DNA of 45,784 nucleotides, taken from an uncultured Myxococcales bacterium. Its GTDB lineage: Bacteria > Myxococcota_A > UBA9042. The notes under the pieces were generated by a model. The model saw nothing but the letters and a program-made list of their open reading frames with translations. It was not told the origin of the DNA and ran no database searches. The stretch covers positions 1 through 45,784 of the forward strand of contig CAJBNH010000140.1 in assembly GCA_903955385.1 (NCBI GenBank), given 5' to 3'. Of the stretch, positions 30,276-37,495 are shown one piece after another. Each line of letters starts with the position of its first letter. Position 1 is the first letter of the stretch. Both the position numbers and the translations under genes were made by a program.

Positions 30276-33200
30276 ATGACTGCAGTCAACGTGCCTGCGG
30301 ACGCCTCGCGCCTGATGCGCTGGTCTTGCGGTCTGCTCGTGGTCACGGCCGTGTCGTCCCTCGCTGGGAGGCTGCTGGCCCTCCCTGTGCTGGCGGGCGC
30401 CACCCCTGGTCACATTCCCATGGCCCCGACGACGGCGTGCGCCTTCATCCTGCTCGCGGCAGCGCTGCATCCGGACCTGCCATGGACCCGTTTTCGCCGC
30501 TCCCGCGTCGGTCTCCTGTTGCTGGTCATTCTCCTCGTCTTCCCGTCCTTGGCGAGGTTCCCTTCCGTGCTTCTGCAGGGCGGCTGGGGCGCGGTCGCGG
30601 CCGCTCGACTCCACACCAACTGGGCCGAAGTCTGGACAATGTCGCCCGTGACGGGGACCTTCTTCCTGTTGATCGCTGTACCGGCCGCCATCCAAGGCGT
30701 GCGAGCACCGGCAGCAGGTTCACGGCTACGAGCCTGGTCCGCGACACTCTTGGCCGTGGCCTCCTGCATCATCCTCATAGGCTACCTTCATGACGCCCCA
30801 CTGTTCTATGGAGGGCTGATTGTCCCGGTGGCCCTGCTGTCGGCTTGCAACTTCCTCGTCATCGCCATCGCCGTAATTATCGAGGCCGGCGCCGGAGTCT
30901 GGCCGTGGAAGCTCTTGGCGGGGAACTCCTCCAGAGCCGTCATGCTGCGCGCGTTTCTTCCGCTCAGCTTTGGCATCGCTGTAGGCATAGGCTTTTCCGA
31001 CACGCTTGTGGATGACTCGGAACACAGGGTCCTGGGTGCCGCCTTCCTGGTTGGCTACCTGTTCCTGACGGTGTGGCTGGTCCTCAAGGTCAGCACGCGC
31101 GTCAGCGCGAATCTCGACGCGGCGTTGCAGGACTTGAGCGACTCGCAAGCCCTCCTGGCGTCCGTCGTGGAGAGCATCCCTCTCATGATTTTCCTCAAGG
31201 AGGCCAAGGACCTCAGGTTCATCGCATTCAATCGCGCGGGTGAAGAGCTCGTGGGCCACGACCGCCGCGGCCTGCTCGGCAAGAACGACCAGGATCTCTT
31301 CCCTCCCGAGCAGGCGGCCCGATTTGTGGCCGCGGACCGCGAGGTGCTCGACGGGGAAGCAGGCATGCTGGATGTCCCGGAGGAGCCCCTCTCGACCGCC
31401 AAGAAGGGAACGCGCCTGCTTCACACCCGCAAGGTCCGCATCCGGGGCGCCGACGGGACCGCGAAGTATCTGCTGGGCATCTCTGAGGACATCACCGACC
31501 GCGTGGAGGCGGCCACTGCGCTTCAGCGTCAAAATGGTCTGTTGACGACGCTGCTCGAGGTTCTTCCTGTGGGCGTCATGATGGTCGAAGCGCCCAGTGG
31601 CAAGCCGTTGGTGGTCAACGAAGAGGCTAGAAAGCTTCTGGGACGGGGGATCCTGTCCCACGCGTCGCGAGAGAATCTCGGGTCCGTGTACGAGGCATTC
31701 AAGGAGGGGAGCCACGATCCCTATCCAGAGAACGAAATGCCGTTGGTACGGGGGCTCAACGGCGAGTCGGCGCATGTCGACGACATGATTATCTTGCGTC
31801 CCGATGGGACAAAGACGCTCTTGGAGGTCTTCGGCTCTCCACTGAGAAATCCCCAGGGACAAGTCTGGGCAAGCCTTGTCCACTTCACAGACATCACCGT
31901 CAGAAGACAGGAGGAGAAGGAGCGGCACGACTCCCAGCAGATGTCCTCGAACACCCTGAACAGCATCAGGGATCACATCATCATTCTCGACATCCGCAGC
32001 CACCGAATTCTGGAAGCAAACGCGGCGTTCCTGTCCGACTGCGGCCTGACGCGCCAGCAGGTCTTGGGCCGCACTTGCTATGACGTGACCCACGGCCTCT
32101 CCGTCCCATGCAGCGCCCCCGACGATCACTGCCCGATCGAAGACATGCTAGCCAGTCGGACGCACGTCAAGACGGAACATGTCCACCGCTCTGCAAACGG
32201 GCAGGAACGGATCGTCGAGGTCTCGGTCCACCCCATCACGAACCTTGATGGGACGATCCATCGGGTCGTGCACGTCTCCCGCGATATCACCGACAACAAA
32301 GACAAGGAACGGACCCACATCCAGCTGCAGAAGCTCGAGTCCCTGGGCGTTCTGGCCGGTGGAATCGCCCACGACTTCAACAACATCCTCACCACCATCC
32401 TGGCCAACATCTCCCTGCTGCAATCCAGGGGCGCCGTCAGCGGCGAGTCGTTGGAATGGATTGAGGAAGCGCAGGCCGCTTGCGGGACGGCCCAGGGACT
32501 CGCCCGCCAGCTGCTGACCTTTGCAAAGGGAGGAAGCCCGGTCGTCGAGGTCGTCGACCTGCGCCCCGTGCTCATGCAGGCGGCCGCCTTCGCGACGCGA
32601 GGCTCGAATGCGCGCTGCATCTTCGACCTTGGCGAGGATCCCCTGGCCACGAGCATCGACGTCGACCAGGTCACCCAGGTTGTTCAGAATCTGGTCCTGA
32701 ACGCCTCCCAGGCAACGCCGCAGGGCGGGGACATCACAATACGGGCCCGGACCGCCGACTTGGGCGAGCGCGAGCAAGTACCCCTGCCGGCCGGATGCTA
32801 CATCCTGGTGTCGGTTGCCGACCGGGGCGTTGGCATCGCGCCCGAGATTCTCTCCAAGGTATTCGACCCCTACTTCAGCACCAAGGGCGTCGGGCGGGGC
32901 CTGGGGCTGTCGGCGTGCCACTCCATCATGCTCAGGCACGGAGGCATCATCCGCGCGGAATCGACGCTCGGCGTCGGGGCGGTCTTCACGCTCTACTTCC
33001 CGGCCCAAGCCAGCGCGGACATCGTGCGCGAACCGGTAACGCCCATGCTCGTGGTCGGCAGCGGTCGGGTGCTCGTCATGGACGACGAGGCCTCGCTCGC
33101 CAAGGTTCTCAGGCGCCTCCTCACCAGCCTCGGCTACACGGCGGACTCGGTAGCGGACGGCCAGGCCGCGCTTGACGCCTACAAGGCGGCGATGTCGTCG

Positions 33201-33449
33201 GACAACCCCTACGATGCGGTCATCCTGGACCTGACCATCCCCGGCGGCCTGGGCGGCGAGGAGACGATCGCCAAGCTCCTGGAACTGGACCCCAAGGTGA
33301 AGGCCGTCGTCTCGAGCGGCTACTCCGACAGCACCGTCGTGGCCGAGAGCGGCAAGCACGGATTCCTAGGCACGCTCGCCAAGCCCTACGGGGTGGCGGA
33401 TGTCTCCGAGGTGATGCGCAGGCTCTTCGAATCGAGGACAGTGACGTGA
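30276..33449 (+). CDS. Membrane-bound hybrid sensor histidine kinase with three PAS domains and a receiver
   Basis: 1057 residues. The N-terminal 285 residues hold about eight membrane spans (MASE-like sensor). PAS domains follow at about 290-410 (VVESIPLMIFLKEAKDLRF), 415-540 (LEVLPVGVMMVEAP) and 560-690 (IRDHIIILDIRSHRILEANA; it also has a Cys-rich patch SVPCSAPDDHCPIED). The phosphoacceptor is His699 in GGIAHDFNNIL. The ATPase domain (about 800-920) shows VLNASQATPQGG, VADRGVGIAPE and GVGRGLGLSA. The C-terminal receiver has MDDEAS and the phospho-site Asp985 in VILDLTIPGG. GGGAGGGGG precedes the ATG. Compared with neighbours it uses more AGA/AGG and ATA codons. It stands alone next to an integrase relic and tRNA, which hints at transfer. 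Confidence 0.94.
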   Translation: MTAVNVPADASRLMRWSCGLLVVTAVSSLAGRLLALPVLAGATPGHIPMAPTTACAFILLAAALHPDLPWTRFRRSRVGLLLLVILLVFPSLARFPSVLLQGGWGAVAAARLHTNWAEVWTMSPVTGTFFLLIAVPAAIQGVRAPAAGSRLRAWSATLLAVASCIILIGYLHDAPLFYGGLIVPVALLSACNFLVIAIAVIIEAGAGVWPWKLLAGNSSRAVMLRAFLPLSFGIAVGIGFSDTLVDDSEHRVLGAAFLVGYLFLTVWLVLKVSTRVSANLDAALQDLSDSQALLASVVESIPLMIFLKEAKDLRFIAFNRAGEELVGHDRRGLLGKNDQDLFPPEQAARFVAADREVLDGEAGMLDVPEEPLSTAKKGTRLLHTRKVRIRGADGTAKYLLGISEDITDRVEAATALQRQNGLLTTLLEVLPVGVMMVEAPSGKPLVVNEEARKLLGRGILSHASRENLGSVYEAFKEGSHDPYPENEMPLVRGLNGESAHVDDMIILRPDGTKTLLEVFGSPLRNPQGQVWASLVHFTDITVRRQEEKERHDSQQMSSNTLNSIRDHIIILDIRSHRILEANAAFLSDCGLTRQQVLGRTCYDVTHGLSVPCSAPDDHCPIEDMLASRTHVKTEHVHRSANGQERIVEVSVHPITNLDGTIHRVVHVSRDITDNKDKERTHIQLQKLESLGVLAGGIAHDFNNILTTILANISLLQSRGAVSGESLEWIEEAQAACGTAQGLARQLLTFAKGGSPVVEVVDLRPVLMQAAAFATRGSNARCIFDLGEDPLATSIDVDQVTQVVQNLVLNASQATPQGGDITIRARTADLGEREQVPLPAGCYILVSVADRGVGIAPEILSKVFDPYFSTKGVGRGLGLSACHSIMLRHGGIIRAESTLGVGAVFTLYFPAQASADIVREPVTPMLVVGSGRVLVMDDEASLAKVLRRLLTSLGYTADSVADGQAALDAYKAAMSSDNPYDAVILDLTIPGGLGGEETIAKLLELDPKVKAVVSSGYSDSTVVAESGKHGFLGTLAKPYGVADVSEVMRRLFESRTVT

Positions 33450-33574
33450 TGACAAGAAGCGCGTTCGGCGACCTCTTCTGAGGCCTGCTGGCTGCGGGAT
33501 GCGGGCCCTACGATGCCAAACCCGCGGATAGGCTCGGAGCGGATGGCGGGCCCCTCTCGCGACCCTGCCGCCGC
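33449..33574 (+). pseudogene. Possible lipoprotein-start relic with in-frame TGA
   Basis: An ATG overlapping the kinase stop (TGATG) reads MTRSAFGDLF, then TGA, then in the same frame GLLAAGCGPYDAKPADRLG before another stop. The second part looks like a lipobox (LAAGC) and mature start, so a lipoprotein signal may be broken by a nonsense mutation. The stretch is short and chance is a real alternative. Confidence 0.25.
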
Positions 33575-33596
33575 TGACTGCACTGGGTAGGGAGGG

Positions 33597-33692
33597 TATT
33601 GTCCGTTCACCGATTCGCTCGGGCCCGAGGACGCCGGTCGCGTCGAGCCACCGGATACGCCACTTGTCACGACACTTGACGGGCTTGCTCAT
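33597..33692 (-). pseudogene. Relic of a tyrosine-recombinase (phage integrase) N-terminus
   Basis: From ATG 33692 on the minus strand the frame reads MSKPVKCRDKWRIRWLDATG. This closely follows the N-terminal arm-binding pattern of many integrases (MSKPxKxxxKWRIRWxDxxG). It then loses similarity; a neighbouring frame continues GPSESVNGQYPPY, suggesting a frameshift near 33630. No catalytic core (R...HxxR...Y) follows; the frame runs into the 3' end of the kinase gene. It lies 160 bp from tRNA-fMet, the usual neighbourhood of integrases. Confidence 0.5.
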
Positions 33693-33805
33693 GGCCCTGC
33701 TCCTAGGTCGAGCAAGGGCTGCGTGTATCCTGCAGGGATTCGCGGAATCGCTGCGGGACAGGGTGGGTGCACACCTCCGTGGCCACAGAATGGCCACAGA
33801 ACGCC

Positions 33806-33846
33806 AAAAGCCCGGCACCTACGCATCACGTAAGTACCGGGCTTTC
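33806..33846 (-). terminator. Rho-independent terminator of tRNA-fMet
   Basis: AAAGCCCGG (33807-33815) pairs with CCGGGCTTT (33837-33845) around a 21-base loop whose ends pair further. On the minus strand the stem ends in CTTTT just downstream of the tRNA. Its A- and T-flanks make it potentially bidirectional. Confidence 0.8.
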
Positions 33847-33852
33847 TTGGAG

Positions 33853-33926
<74 letters not shown>

Positions 33927-33933
33927 GTCGGGC

Positions 33934-33962
33934 CTTGTAGGCTCCCTTGCCGCAGGTGTCAA
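33934..33962 (-). promoter_or_regulatory. Promoter of tRNA-fMet
   Basis: Minus strand TTGACA (33957-33962, perfect -35), 17-bp spacer, TACAAG (33934-33939). The -10 ends only 7 bases before the mature tRNA 5' end, so transcription is predicted to begin at or within a base of position 1 of the tRNA. Confidence 0.75.
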
Positions 33963-34048
33963 CGCTGTCGCGCCACTTTGCGGCCTCGCGCACATGTTCC
34001 GCTCTGCCGCCGTGGCCCTGTCCGGGCGATCTATCGCCGTCGCTGGGC

Positions 34049-34399
34049 CTACTTGCGTGTCAGTGCGTCGGCGATCTCCTCGAGCATCTCCTCGGCGTCC
34101 TGACGCGGTCCGACGTGGTGCTGGCTGATCGCAAGGTCCAGCGTCCGCTGCGCCATCTCGCGTGCCTCCTCCCATCGACCCAGCTGCACCAGACACTCGC
34201 CTCGGCGGTACCAAGCCATCATCAGGTCCGGCTGCAACACATAGGCTCGCTTGAGGAATCCCTCGGCTTCGGCCGGGCGACGGGCTTCCTGCAGCGCCTG
34301 CCCCAGACTGAACAGGGCAAGCTCGTTCTCCGGGTCGTCGTCGACCAGCGTTTGAAAACGGGCGATGCGGGCGGTGCGCTCGTCGGGGGTGTGGGGCAT
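34049..34399 (-). CDS. Small TPR-repeat protein
   Basis: 116 residues, cytoplasmic (no signal). Two to three tetratricopeptide repeats: NELALFSLGQALQEARRPAEAE, quoted here as ALFSLGQALQEARRPAEAE, then AWYRRGECLVQLGRWEEAR with the Trp/Gly/Tyr/Ala spacing of TPRs. The C-terminal helix (QDAEEMLEEIADALTRK) is acidic. The ATG is preceded by TGGAG. It is transcribed divergently from the penicillin-binding-like gene, and the tRNA-fMet lies downstream. Such proteins act as scaffolds; the partner is unknown. Confidence 0.85.
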   Translation of the reverse strand: MPHTPDERTARIARFQTLVDDDPENELALFSLGQALQEARRPAEAEGFLKRAYVLQPDLMMAWYRRGECLVQLGRWEEAREMAQRTLDLAISQHHVGPRQDAEEMLEEIADALTRK

Positions 34400-34521
34400 G
34401 GCGCGGGCTCCAGAAGGGGGGTGCCGCCCGCTTGTCCGCCAGTTCGCCTGTCCGCGCAAGCCCCGACGTGCGATCCGGTCGCTGCCAAGGACGCAGAGAT
34501 CGCTTGAGCTCATGCGGTTTC

Positions 34522-34549
34522 TTGCGCAAGACGCAGCCTCGTCTAGAGT
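34522..34549 (+). promoter_or_regulatory. Putative promoter of the transpeptidase gene
   Basis: TTGCGC (34522-34527), 16-bp spacer, TAGAGT (34544-34549), about 32 bp upstream of the GTG start. Confidence 0.4.
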
Positions 34550-34581
34550 CGCACGTCGGCTTGTCGTCCTGAGGTCTGCGC

Positions 34582-35844
34582 GTGGTCCGCACCGTTCTTC
34601 CCCTGAAGCCCTCCCGCCGCTCCACCTTCCGTCCGCTGGCCATCGTCGCCGGCGTCGGCGTGGTGGCGCTGGTGGCACTGGCGGCGCGCTGGGCGTTCTC
34701 GACGGCCGATCAGACCCACGCCCCGGTGCCTGGTCCGGCCCAGCTGGCTCCGCCGCGGCCGCCTGAGCCGCCGCCGCTTGCGCCGCTGGCCCCCGAAGAC
34801 GTCGCCCACGCCAAGACCAATGCCAAGGGACACATGCAGCTGGCGCAGGGGCAGCGTCAGGTCGAGTTGACGCTGGACCCCAAGGTTCAGGCCGACATCA
34901 CGCGCCTGCTGGACGAGACCCGCGTGCCCTATGGCGCGGTCGTGCTGATCGACCCCAGGACTGGGCGCGTTCAGGTGGCGGCCGAGCATCGCGAAGCTGG
35001 CGACCCGGTGGCGACCATGGGCGCGATGGGCATTGCGGGCGAAGTGCCGGCGGCCAGCGTGTTCAAGGTCGTGACGGCGGCCGCGCTGCTGGAGGCCGGT
35101 CAGCAACCCGATTCGTCCGTGTGCTTCCATGGCGGGCGGCAAGGCATCGTCGAGGACAACCTGCGCGACAGTCCGCAGGACCACCAGTGCCAGACGCTGA
35201 CCGAGGCGCTGGCGAACTCCAGCAACGCGGCCTTCGCCAAGTTCGGGGTGCAGTCGCTCAAGCCGGGTGATCTGGAGGCCATGGCCAAGCGACTGGGCTT
35301 TGGCGCGGTGATCGACACCGACCTCGAGGCCGAGGCGTCGGCGTGCTCTGAGGGCGCGTCGGAGGTCGAGCGTGGCCGCTGTGCTGCCGGTTTCGCGGGC
35401 TCGACGCTGTCCCCCCTGCACGGCGCGTACCTGGCGGCCACCGTTGCCAACCGCGGCGTGGCGATGCGGCCGACCTTCGTGCTGGACGACAGCGCGGCGC
35501 CGCCTCAGGGTCAGCAGCTGCTCTCGGCCGAGGTGGCGGACAAGCTGAAGGGCATGATGGCCCAGACGGTGGTCGCGGGAACCGGCCGCCACGCGTTCGG
35601 TCGTCGGCCGGCGGTGCTGCGCGACATCACGGTGGCCGGCAAGACCGGTTCGCTGAGCGGCAAGGACCCCAGCTTGTACAGGCACTTCTCGTGGTTCATC
35701 GGGTTCGCACCGGTCGAGAACCCGCAGATCGCGATTGCCGTCCTTGCCGTCAACGGCGAGAAGTGGCGCGTCAAGGCGGCAGGGCTGGCGCGGGACTCTC
35801 TGGCAGCCTGGTTCGCGGCTCAGGATGCTTCCGCCGGGCGCTGA
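34582..35844 (+). CDS. Penicillin-binding-like transpeptidase (short class B type)
   Basis: 420 residues. One N-terminal membrane anchor (about 18-40) is followed by a Pro-rich linker (PPRPPEPPPLAPLAP). The transpeptidase domain begins VELTLDPKVQADI at about 95. The active-site triad is complete: SVFK (Ser159, Lys162), SSN (213-215) and KTGS (354-357). It is much shorter than classical class B penicillin-binding proteins (550-700 residues) because the dimerisation/pedestal domain is missing. It could be a D,D-transpeptidase or carboxypeptidase of peptidoglycan, or a beta-lactam-sensing or hydrolysing relative. GTG start with GAGG upstream. A tRNA pair follows with its own promoter. Confidence 0.88.
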   Translation: MVRTVLPLKPSRRSTFRPLAIVAGVGVVALVALAARWAFSTADQTHAPVPGPAQLAPPRPPEPPPLAPLAPEDVAHAKTNAKGHMQLAQGQRQVELTLDPKVQADITRLLDETRVPYGAVVLIDPRTGRVQVAAEHREAGDPVATMGAMGIAGEVPAASVFKVVTAAALLEAGQQPDSSVCFHGGRQGIVEDNLRDSPQDHQCQTLTEALANSSNAAFAKFGVQSLKPGDLEAMAKRLGFGAVIDTDLEAEASACSEGASEVERGRCAAGFAGSTLSPLHGAYLAATVANRGVAMRPTFVLDDSAAPPQGQQLLSAEVADKLKGMMAQTVVAGTGRHAFGRRPAVLRDITVAGKTGSLSGKDPSLYRHFSWFIGFAPVENPQIAIAVLAVNGEKWRVKAAGLARDSLAAWFAAQDASAGR

Positions 35845-35860
35845 ACGGGCCGTGGCGGTC

Positions 35861-35889
35861 TTGACACCCTTCCGACTCCCCTCTAGACT
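35861..35889 (+). promoter_or_regulatory. Promoter of the tRNA-Gln/tRNA-Glu pair
   Basis: TTGACA (35861-35866, perfect -35), 17-bp spacer, TAGACT (35884-35889). Transcription would start near 35896, about 36 bases before tRNA-Gln. Confidence 0.82.
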
Positions 35890-35931
35890 AATTCGCCGTT
35901 GCGGACGGGCTGCGCGCCTGTCTCCTCCCCT

Positions 35932-36002
35932 TGGGGGATCGTTCAATGGTAGGACCGCAGACTCTGAATCTGCTTATCTAGGTTCGAATCCTAGTCCCCC
36001 AA
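35932..36002 (+). tRNA. tRNA-Gln (anticodon CTG)
   Basis: 71 bases without encoded CCA. Acceptor TGGGGGA/TCCCCCA, anticodon stem GCAGA/TCTGC with loop CTCTGAA, T arm GGTTCGAATCC. It reads CAG codons. It is the first gene of a short tRNA transcript. Confidence 0.95.
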
Positions 36003-36040
36003 CCCCTCCGGAACCCCTCGCGGGTCACCCGGAAGACAGA

Positions 36041-36065
36041 CCGAACGCTGACCCGTTCGGCCTTT
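36041..36065 (+). terminator. Weak hairpin between the two tRNAs
   Basis: CCGAACG-CTGACC-CGTTCGG followed by CCTTT. It may be a weak terminator or an RNA-processing stem; the short T-run argues against strong termination, so tRNA-Glu is probably co-transcribed. Confidence 0.4.
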
Positions 36066-36073
36066 GACAAGTC

Positions 36074-36145
36074 GCCCCGTTAGTCTAGTGGTCAGGACAC
36101 GGCCCTCTCAAGGCTGGGACAGGAGTTCAACTCTCCTACGGGGCA
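36074..36145 (+). tRNA. tRNA-Glu (anticodon CTC)
   Basis: 72 bases without encoded CCA. Acceptor GCCCCGT/ACGGGGC, anticodon stem CGGCC/GGCTG with one G-T pair and loop CTCTCAA, T loop GTTCAAC. It reads GAG codons. It has no promoter of its own and lies 71 bp after tRNA-Gln. Confidence 0.94.
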
Positions 36146-36161
36146 CCGGAAACACACGCTG

Positions 36162-36195
36162 GGCGGACCCTCACCGGTTCGCCTTTCGCGTTTTT
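36162..36195 (+). terminator. Terminator after tRNA-Glu
   Basis: GGCGGACC (36162-36169) pairs with GGTTCGCC (36176-36183) with one G-U pair, then TTTCGCGTTTTT. It separates the tRNAs from the aminomutase gene. Confidence 0.65.
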
Positions 36196-36240
36196 GGCCC
36201 ATGCCGCACTTCCGGCGGGCTACGGGTCGCGGCTTCCCCC

Positions 36241-37371
36241 ATGCACCTGCCGAACGATGTCTCACCCACGGACTGGAACGACTGGCGCTGGCAGCTTCGC
36301 CACCGTTTGCGCACGCCTCAGGACTTGCGGGGTGTGTTCGGTGATCGCCCCGGGCTGGACGAATTCCTGCGCACTGGCAAGGCTTTCGAAGTCGGCATCA
36401 CGCCTTGGTTCGCCAGCCTGTGCGACCCGGCTGACCCTGCTTGCCCGTTGACCCGCCAGGTGCTGCCCGATTCCGCAGAGGCGTGCGTTGCTCCGTTTGA
36501 GCGCACCGACCCGCTGGGCGAGGACCCGCATCGCGTTGCGCCCGGCTTGGTTCACAAGTACCCGGACCGCGTGCTGTTGCTGGTCACCGACACCTGCGCG
36601 GCCTACTGCCGATACTGCACGCGCGCCCGCTGGGTGGCGTCGGGGACTGGCCAGCCTGACGCGGACGAGCTGGACACGGCGGTGCAGTGGATCGCCAAAC
36701 ACCCTGAGATCGCCGACGTTCTGATCTCCGGCGGCGACCCGCTGCTGTTGTCGACGCGACGGCTGTCGGACCTGCTGGACCGGCTGGCGGCGATCCCGCA
36801 CTTGCGCTTCCTCCGCATCGGTACCCGGGTGCCCGTGTTCCTGCCGATGCGTATCGATGCCGAGCTGGTCGAGGCCCTGCGGCCGCGGCGGATTCCGGTC
36901 TACGTCAACGTACACATCAATCACTTCAGGGAGTTGGCTCCTCTGACCACTCAGGCGCTGGCGATGCTGGCAGACGCGGGGGTGCCGCTGGGTGGCCAGA
37001 CCGTGCTGCTGCGCGGCGTGAACGACGACCCCGAGGTACTGCGCGAGACGTTTCTGTCGATGCTGTCTGCCCGTGTCCGCCCGTACTACCTGTTCCACTG
37101 CGACCCGGTGCATGGCACGGCCCACCTGCGGACGTCGGTCGACCGGGGGCTGGAGCTGATGCGGGCGTTGATTGGGTTCACCAGTGGCATGGCGGTGCCC
37201 AAGTACTGCATCGACCTCGAGGGAGGCGGCAAGGTCCCGCTGTGGCCGTCCTACGTGGAAGCGTCCAACCCCGTGGAACTGCGGGTGACCGGCTTTCGCG
37301 GCGAGCGCTTCCGCTATGTGAACCAACCGGCGACGCTTGCGCCCGACGACGACCCGGTCTGTCCCTGCTGA
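36241..37371 (+). CDS. kamA: KamA-family radical SAM aminomutase (lysine 2,3-aminomutase-like)
   Basis: 376 residues. CAAYCRYC (Cys119, Cys123, Cys126) is the radical-SAM 4Fe-4S motif. It is followed by TRARW, like the YCRHCTRRR of KamA. VLISGGDPLLL is the GGDP motif; VPVFLPMRIDAELVEAL and NDDPEVLRETFLSML are family segments. LEGGGKVPLWPSYV (Lys331) is the pyridoxal-phosphate lysine motif. The family converts L-lysine to beta-lysine (or acts on glutamate, or on EF-P for EpmB). I cannot decide among these. No epmA or efp is adjacent, and the substitution of the second Arg-rich position (ARW rather than RRR) is a difference from classical KamA. The ATG at 36241 fits the domain start. Confidence 0.85.
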   Translation: MHLPNDVSPTDWNDWRWQLRHRLRTPQDLRGVFGDRPGLDEFLRTGKAFEVGITPWFASLCDPADPACPLTRQVLPDSAEACVAPFERTDPLGEDPHRVAPGLVHKYPDRVLLLVTDTCAAYCRYCTRARWVASGTGQPDADELDTAVQWIAKHPEIADVLISGGDPLLLSTRRLSDLLDRLAAIPHLRFLRIGTRVPVFLPMRIDAELVEALRPRRIPVYVNVHINHFRELAPLTTQALAMLADAGVPLGGQTVLLRGVNDDPEVLRETFLSMLSARVRPYYLFHCDPVHGTAHLRTSVDRGLELMRALIGFTSGMAVPKYCIDLEGGGKVPLWPSYVEASNPVELRVTGFRGERFRYVNQPATLAPDDDPVCPC

Positions 37372-37495
37372 CCCCCGTTTCGGACTTGCCGCCTGCGCCC
37401 GCGGTCGCCATGCTGTGCCCTCCTTGGCGCCATCGGCCCGACGCGCGACGCCCCGCACCGTCCCCGATGGGCCCGACCTGCCTGAGGCTGCTGCG

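Noticed and set aside
33447-33490. TGA in the short reading frame after the kinase as a selenocysteine codon
   Set aside because: No SECIS-like hairpin is seen directly after it and the frame is too short to judge; a nonsense mutation or chance is simpler.
36063-36068. TTGACA just upstream of tRNA-Glu as a promoter -35
   Set aside because: It lies only 5 bases before the tRNA start, leaving no room for a -10; the tRNA is read from the upstream promoter.
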